The notes under the pieces were generated by a model. That model was not told the origin of the DNA. It saw nothing but the letters and a program-made list of their open reading frames with translations, and did no database searches. The translations under genes and the position numbers were made by a program. From Verrucomicrobiota bacterium (GTDB taxonomy: Bacteria > Verrucomicrobiota > Verrucomicrobiia > Verrucomicrobiales > DEV007): DNA of 64,000 bases. The stretch is taken from assembly GCA_003402735.1 (NCBI GenBank), contig QQNE01000001.1:52206-116205 (forward strand), in the 5' to 3' direction. This document shows, in pieces, positions 60,444-64,000 of this stretch (its first letter is position 1; the number at the start of each line of letters is the position of its first letter).

Positions 60444-61442
60444 TCATGAGGTCAGAGCCGCGTGAAGCAACTCCAGACTGACATTTCCCCCACTCAGGAC
60501 ACAGGCCACCTTGGCCCCTTCCCAGGCGGCACGTTGCTTCCGCAGCGCCGCGTAGGCCAGGGCCCCGGCCCCCTCCACCAAGTTGTGCGTTCCCTGCAAC
60601 AACTCGCGCATCGCCTCCAGCGTTTCCCCATCGCTCACCTCGATGACATCGCTGGCTTCGCCGAGGATCGATTCCAGCGCCCCGGGGTGCGGTGTGCTGC
60701 AGGCCACGCCCTCGGCCACCCGAGTGGCGCTGGGTTGGGTGAGCAAACGCTTCGCCCGGAATGACAGCGCATACGCCGGGGCCTGAGCGGAAACCACACC
60801 CACCAAACGGACCCGCAGACCGAGCGCTTCCCGGGCCGCGGCCAAACCGCAGAATCCCGAGCCCAGCCCAATCGGAACGAAGACCGCGTCCAGATCCGGG
60901 ACCTGGCGAAACAGCTCGAGTCCGTAAGTGGCCACCCCGCGCACCAGCCAGGGATGAAAGGACGGGACCGGATGAAGCCCCTCGCGTTGCGCCAGGTGCC
61001 GGGAAAACTCCAGGGCCTCCTGAAACTCACGTCCATGCTCAATCAAGTCCGCCCCGAGAGAACGAATGGCCCGGTTTTTCTCCGGATTGTTCCCTTGAGG
61101 CACCACAATGACCGCCCGAATGCCCCGTCTGCGGGCGGCAAAAGCGATCGATTGCCCGTGATTGCCGGTGCTTGCGGCTATGACTCCGGGCAGCTCCGGC
61201 TCGCGGCGCATCAGTTCGTCCAGATACACCAATCCTCCGCGGATCTTGAAAGCACCCACCGGCGTGTGGTTCTCGTGCTTGATCCAAAGCCCGCCACCGC
61301 ACGGCTCCTGCAACAGCGGCCACCGAAAGGCAGGCGTCTCCGGGATCAGTGGACGAATCAGGGCCTCCGCCAATTGGATCTGTTCCAGGGTCGGTTTCAC
61401 CGGAGCTGCAAGACCAGGTGTCGGCGGTCCCGCCCACACCAT
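60444..61442 (-). CDS. PLP-dependent serine/threonine dehydratase family enzyme
   Basis: The 332-residue fold-type II enzyme has the PLP lysine in GAFKIRGG (Lys66) and a glycine-rich phosphate loop IGLGSGFCG. The family ending is LSGGNVSLELL. Members deaminate threonine or serine to the 2-oxo acid, or act on other hydroxy-amino acids. The lack of a C-terminal ACT domain (about 332 residues) argues against feedback-regulated IlvA and for a catabolic type. ATG 61442 starts the gene. Confidence 0.87.
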   Translation of the reverse strand: MVWAGPPTPGLAAPVKPTLEQIQLAEALIRPLIPETPAFRWPLLQEPCGGGLWIKHENHTPVGAFKIRGGLVYLDELMRREPELPGVIAASTGNHGQSIAFAARRRGIRAVIVVPQGNNPEKNRAIRSLGADLIEHGREFQEALEFSRHLAQREGLHPVPSFHPWLVRGVATYGLELFRQVPDLDAVFVPIGLGSGFCGLAAAREALGLRVRLVGVVSAQAPAYALSFRAKRLLTQPSATRVAEGVACSTPHPGALESILGEASDVIEVSDGETLEAMRELLQGTHNLVEGAGALAYAALRKQRAAWEGAKVACVLSGGNVSLELLHAALTS

Positions 61443-61454
61443 TCCAGGATTGAA

Positions 61455-61790
61455 TCAAGCCCGCAACAGGTAAGCGGGCAGCCATCCCTCATCTCCCCGT
61501 TCATTGCGGCACCAGTGCCAACCCTTCACCTCGCGCAAGGATTCCACCGTCTCATGCTGGACCACACTGAGGTCCCGGGCCTGAAAGGAACGGGTGACTT
61601 CGGCCGTGCCATCGCCACGAGCCACCAGGAGATCTTCCGGCACGTGACTGCCCCGCCCATCAGCAGCCGATACCCAAACCCAACCGGGCCAGCCAGGGTC
61701 CGGGCGTCCCAGGCGCACCACGTCGCCGGCGGCCAGGGCGAGGGGATTCCGGTCGGTGACTTGGTAATCGGCGGTGGCTTGGAACTTCAT
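61455..61790 (-). CDS. Small double-SH3 protein
   Basis: The 111-residue protein appears to hold two SH3-like beta barrels: about 1-52 (MKFQATADYQVTDRNPLALA, WVWVSAADGRGSHVPEDLL) and about 58-111 (RSFQARDLSVVQHETVESLR, GWHWCRNERGDEGWLPAYLL). It probably binds a peptide partner. No signal peptide is seen. It lies 12 bases upstream of the dehydratase gene on the same strand, which may indicate a shared transcript. It resembles short SH3 proteins found widely in bacteria. Confidence 0.7.
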   Translation of the reverse strand: MKFQATADYQVTDRNPLALAAGDVVRLGRPDPGWPGWVWVSAADGRGSHVPEDLLVARGDGTAEVTRSFQARDLSVVQHETVESLREVKGWHWCRNERGDEGWLPAYLLRA

Positions 61791-61874
61791 GGACAAGAAC
61801 AAAGGTTGCGGTGCGGTCGGACGATCTGTTATGAACCCGTTCCGAGCTCTTCTCAACGATTCATTCCGATCCCG

Positions 61875-62384
61875 ATGCGCGCCTTGTTCCCCGCCGTTTT
61901 GCTTCTGCTCCCCGGCCTCCTCTTCGGGGGCGACCTCCGAACCAACACCTTCTTCAACGCTTTGCAGGGAAGCTGGACCGGCGACGGCGAATTTCTCTCC
62001 CTCGACAAACCTCCCTCCCCGGTGCACAACCAGATCGAGTGCGCCTACACCACCGACGGCACGGAGTTCCTCATCAAGGGGCACCTCCTCCTCGATGAAA
62101 ATCCGATCGATTACGTCTGGACCTACTCCGCCCACGAGATCGAGGGCCTCTACCGCGCCCGTTGGAAAAACATCGCCCAGCCCAATGCCGTTCAGGAGTA
62201 TTCCGTGAACATCGACCAGGACAATCTCGTCGCCACCCTGGAACCGGTCGTCGGAATCCCCGGTTCGGCCGTCCTCCGCTTGGTGCAAACGATCAAGGGC
62301 AATCACTACGAAGTCGAAGTCCGCCTGACGGATGCCGCTGGCAACACCACCCTCCAAGGCGTCGTCCGTTTCACTAGGAACTAA
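61875..62384 (+). CDS. Small secreted beta-rich protein (DUF1579-like)
   Basis: The 169-residue protein has a Sec signal (LFPAVLLLLPGLLFG). The body is beta-rich and starts NALQGSWTGDGEFLSLD, like small lipocalin-like or DUF1579-type proteins that bind hydrophobic ligands. No catalytic motif is visible. The start ATG 61875 was chosen because it starts the signal peptide. It is divergent from the double-SH3 gene. Confidence 0.65.
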   Translation: MRALFPAVLLLLPGLLFGGDLRTNTFFNALQGSWTGDGEFLSLDKPPSPVHNQIECAYTTDGTEFLIKGHLLLDENPIDYVWTYSAHEIEGLYRARWKNIAQPNAVQEYSVNIDQDNLVATLEPVVGIPGSAVLRLVQTIKGNHYEVEVRLTDAAGNTTLQGVVRFTRN

Positions 62385-62530
62385 TCTGGTGTTTTTCGGT
62401 TGTCCAGACAGAATCAGACCATCCCAGCCGCCTGGCCAAAAAGAGTTTCTCGGCCTGTTCCCTCTATCTCCCCTGGCCGCGCGTCCCCGAGCCAACTTGC
62501 GGGGAATCTTCCGCCAAGCTATCGTCTGCC

Positions 62531-62980
62531 ATGCCGCTCCGGAACTTATCCCGCCCCAGTCAGGTGATCGCCTGGCTTCAAGAGTGGGGAGATCAACTCG
62601 GTGCCCCCGCCGAGATGATCCTGATTGGTTCTGCGGGCATTCTTTGGCACGTTGCGGCGGCGGGCAAGGACGATCCGCTTCCGGAAAACAGCATGGACGT
62701 CGATCCCATCACCGACAGTGAGGCCGTCGCCGAATTGGCCTACGACGCCATGATCGGGAGCGAGTTTGAAAAGAGGCATGGATGGCACGTAAATCTCATG
62801 CCGCATCTTGCTCTTCGCGATCTCCCCGAAGGATGGAGGTCCCGATGCGCAAAAACGACCTATCGGCATCTCACGGTCGAGGTCCCTTCGGTCGCTGACT
62901 TGCTGGCCCCCAAATTGAAGCGCAACGAACCACGCGACCGAGCTCATCAAGAATATGCTCGAATGCTTGGACTGATCTGA
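62531..62980 (+). CDS. Nucleotidyltransferase-fold protein (DUF6036-like), candidate toxin-antitoxin component
   Basis: The 149-residue protein has a MILIGSAGILWH motif (about 29-40) and an SMDVDPITDS motif (about 54-63). Together they match the G-S ... D-x-D active-site pattern of minimal nucleotidyltransferases. LLAPKLKRNEPRDRAHQEYARML near the C terminus matches the end of DUF6036-type families. Related proteins serve as toxins or antitoxins, or as tRNA- or protein-modifying enzymes. It lies 7 bases before a small partner gene and just before an IS256-type element. Whether it is a toxin or antitoxin cannot be read. Confidence 0.7.
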   Translation: MPLRNLSRPSQVIAWLQEWGDQLGAPAEMILIGSAGILWHVAAAGKDDPLPENSMDVDPITDSEAVAELAYDAMIGSEFEKRHGWHVNLMPHLALRDLPEGWRSRCAKTTYRHLTVEVPSVADLLAPKLKRNEPRDRAHQEYARMLGLI

Positions 62981-62987
62981 TTCCTTC

Positions 62988-63311
62988 ATGAGCACGACGC
63001 TTTTGCAACGGTGTCCCGAGGGCGGGCGGGAATTCGATCCCTACTTCGTCCCAGACGACTGGGCGCGCCTACAATACGGACGTCTTCTCTGGAAGAATAC
63101 CCGGAACCGTGGCCGTCTCCTCGCGCATTGGAGTGATCCGCGGCACCCCTACTCGGAACGTTTTCTGACTCGCTACCGGCCGCTCGTCGAGCGTCTCCTC
63201 GCGGCGGAAGAGGCGGACAACGAGCGACTCGATGCGGAGCTCCGTAGCGAAGGCCATAGCCTCCGCACCATCATGCGCGAGATTCCACCGGTCTTCGGGG
63301 ATTTTTACTGA
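62988..63311 (+). CDS. Small partner of the nucleotidyltransferase-fold protein, unknown function
   Basis: The 107-residue protein has no recognised domain. It has an Arg/Trp/Leu-rich first half (FVPDDWARLQYGRLLWKNTRN) and a helical Glu/Arg/Leu-rich second half (RPLVERLLAAEEADNERLD). It starts 7 bases after the nucleotidyltransferase gene, so the two are probably co-transcribed and act together, as in a two-gene toxin-antitoxin cassette (inference). Its end lies ~100 bases from an inverted relic of an IS end. Confidence 0.55.
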   Translation: MSTTLLQRCPEGGREFDPYFVPDDWARLQYGRLLWKNTRNRGRLLAHWSDPRHPYSERFLTRYRPLVERLLAAEEADNERLDAELRSEGHSLRTIMREIPPVFGDFY

Positions 63312-63641
63312 TCTCTTGGCGCATTCACGTTCTGGCAGGAATTGCCTTGGCCCAACCATCATCCCGCTTGACTGCGTCGCCGTTGTTGTTTGTCCAGGGG
63401 ACTGCCGTCGGCTCCAATCCACAACTTTACGTGGACAAATCCAGAAAGGCTTCGAGCGATCCGTCAGGTTCTGCCCGGGTGTGCGCGATGCCAAAGACCA
63501 GCTTCAGCGGCGCACTCGGGCCACTCGCATGTTGGCCGTGACCATGGCCACGAAGTGGCTGACGATGAACCGGGCGCGAGAGCAAGCTGGATCGCGTAAG
63601 CCCGCCCCCAGGTGAGGGCGGGGTATAGTCGAAAGTTGTGG
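63312..63641. other. Gene-poor region with inverted relic of the IS end
   Basis: No convincing gene is present. ATCCACAACTTT (63417-63428) and its reverse complement AAAGTTGTGGAT (63632-63643) form a perfect 12-bp inverted pair. Homology continues on the outward side over about 55 bases (GGCTC, CGG, CCCTGG and AACAACAAC blocks), so an inverted fragment of the IS256-type 5' end lies at about 63370-63428. The ~200 bases between the pair hold only short open frames without support. Confidence 0.6.
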
Positions 63642-63643
63642 AT
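63417..63643. repeat. Inverted repeat pair (IS256-type element ends, head to head)
   Basis: Left arm 63417-63428, right arm 63632-63643, perfect 12 bp. Similarity extends beyond the arms away from each other (outward), so the arms and their flanks look like two copies of one element's 5' end in opposite orientation, not like the ends of one small element. Confidence 0.6.
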
Positions 63644-64000
63644 GAGAGCCGGCGGTGGCACCCTGGCGAAACAACAACAACAGACCACCACAGTGACCAC
63701 CGCCAACCCTGACATACTCTCATTCAGCGTCGAGATGGCCGCAACCGGGTTTGCCGCTCCCAGCTCGAACAGGTCCTCCGGGAAGGGGCGATCCGCCTGC
63801 TCATCGACGCGCTGGAGCGCGAGATCGCCGACTTCATCCAGGAACACCGGGAGGTCCGCGACAGCGAGGGGCGCCAGGCCGTCGTGCGCAACGGTCACAC
63901 CCGGGCGAGGACCATCCAGACCGGGCTCGGGCCGGTCGAGGTCCAGGTGCCCCGGGCGCGCGACCGCAACAAGGCCCTCAAGTTCACCAGCAAGATCCTG
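63624..64000 (+). mobile_element. IS256-family insertion sequence, left part
   Basis: The window ends inside an element whose transposase N-terminal part is recognisable from about 63764. The left end is placed near 63624-63643 from the shared sequence with the inverted relic. The right end lies beyond the window, so completeness is unknown. Confidence 0.75.
63713..64000 (+). CDS. IS256-family transposase, 5' part (open at window end)
   Basis: The frame from 63713 to the window end reads SQLEQVLREGAIRLLIDALE, then RDSEGRQAVVRNGH and RTIQTGLGPVEVQVPRARDR, ending KFTSKIL. This is the N-terminal pattern of IS256-family (mutator-type) DDE transposases, whose catalytic Asp-Asp-Glu would lie beyond the window. 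No ATG, GTG or TTG opens this frame after its stop at 63710. A neighbouring frame opens at ATG 63642 with MRAGGGTLAKQQQQ, so a one-base frame disruption or an unusual start (ATT 63722) is implied. Confidence 0.75.

Noticed and set aside
63232..63615. 127-codon open frame across the inverted repeat region
   Set aside because: It overlaps the end of the partner gene and an IS-end relic, with no recognisable domain or codon support.
1..64000. tRNA, rRNA, prophage or CRISPR arrays
   Set aside because: All gaps were read for cloverleaf-like sequences, repeat-spacer arrays and phage structural genes; none was found.

Overview
The window looks like a chromosomal segment of a GC-rich, diderm bacterium, most likely a member of the Verrucomicrobiota (inference). 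Supporting signs are a tandem DUF1080 (3-keto-disaccharide hydrolase type) protein, Gfo/Idh/MocA oxidoreductases exported by Tat or Sec, an EF-hand/redoxin/cytochrome c/PHM-like fusion of the kind known from the Planctomycetes-Verrucomicrobia group, a GldA/GldF/GldG-like ABC cluster followed by a DUF4340 protein, and few strong Shine-Dalgarno sequences. An outer membrane is implied by an LptF/LptG-type permease, apolipoprotein N-acyltransferase, several lipoproteins, an MsbA-like exporter and a surface-glycan cluster. No tRNA, rRNA or CRISPR array was found.

Layout. 1-5.1 kb: lipoproteins, a stand-alone DsbD-alpha-like domain protein overlapping a SET-domain methyltransferase gene, a LacI-type regulator and an LptF/G permease with an extra membrane module. 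5.3-12.5 kb: a DinG-type helicase, then the ABC ATPase - ABC-2 permease - GldG-like - DUF4340 operon. 12.5-23.5 kb: a TatD-type nuclease, a GYF/RDD membrane protein, Lnt, a phosphohexomutase, DNA polymerase I and an MsbA-like exporter. 23.7-34.4 kb: a glycan-biosynthesis island in mixed orientation, with two left-handed beta-helix acyl/acetyltransferases, an SDR epimerase, four glycosyltransferases, an FkbM-like protein and a WbpA-WbpB-WbpD-like set for a UDP-diacetamido-uronic acid (the WbpE-like aminotransferase is not in the window).

34.4-53.2 kb: secreted and catabolic accessory genes. These include NHL, ankyrin and FG-GAP proteins, aminopeptidase P, a fatty-acid hydroxylase family protein, a lethal-factor-like metallopeptidase, the EF-hand/redoxin/cyt c/PHM fusion, an Aas-like protein with a degenerate acyltransferase half, a tandem DUF1080 protein and two Gfo/Idh/MocA proteins. 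53.6-62.4 kb: a sigma factor followed by a thioredoxin-fold protein lacking one active-site Cys and a LysM lipoprotein, then HU, a DEAD-box helicase, NadD, a DUF502 protein, a J-like protein without HPD, a PLP dehydratase and an SH3 protein. 62.5-64 kb: a small accessory edge with a nucleotidyltransferase-fold gene plus a short partner (candidate toxin-antitoxin), and the start of an IS256-family element opposite an inverted relic of the same element end.

The clearest candidates for something new are two structured intergenic RNAs (about 37.5 kb and 53.3 kb), the nucleotidyltransferase cassette beside the IS ends, and several multidomain or catalytically altered proteins (EF-hand/redoxin/cyt c/PHM fusion, degenerate Aas, HPD-less J protein, LptG with extra membrane module). 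Functions are assigned by reading motifs only; no database search was possible.
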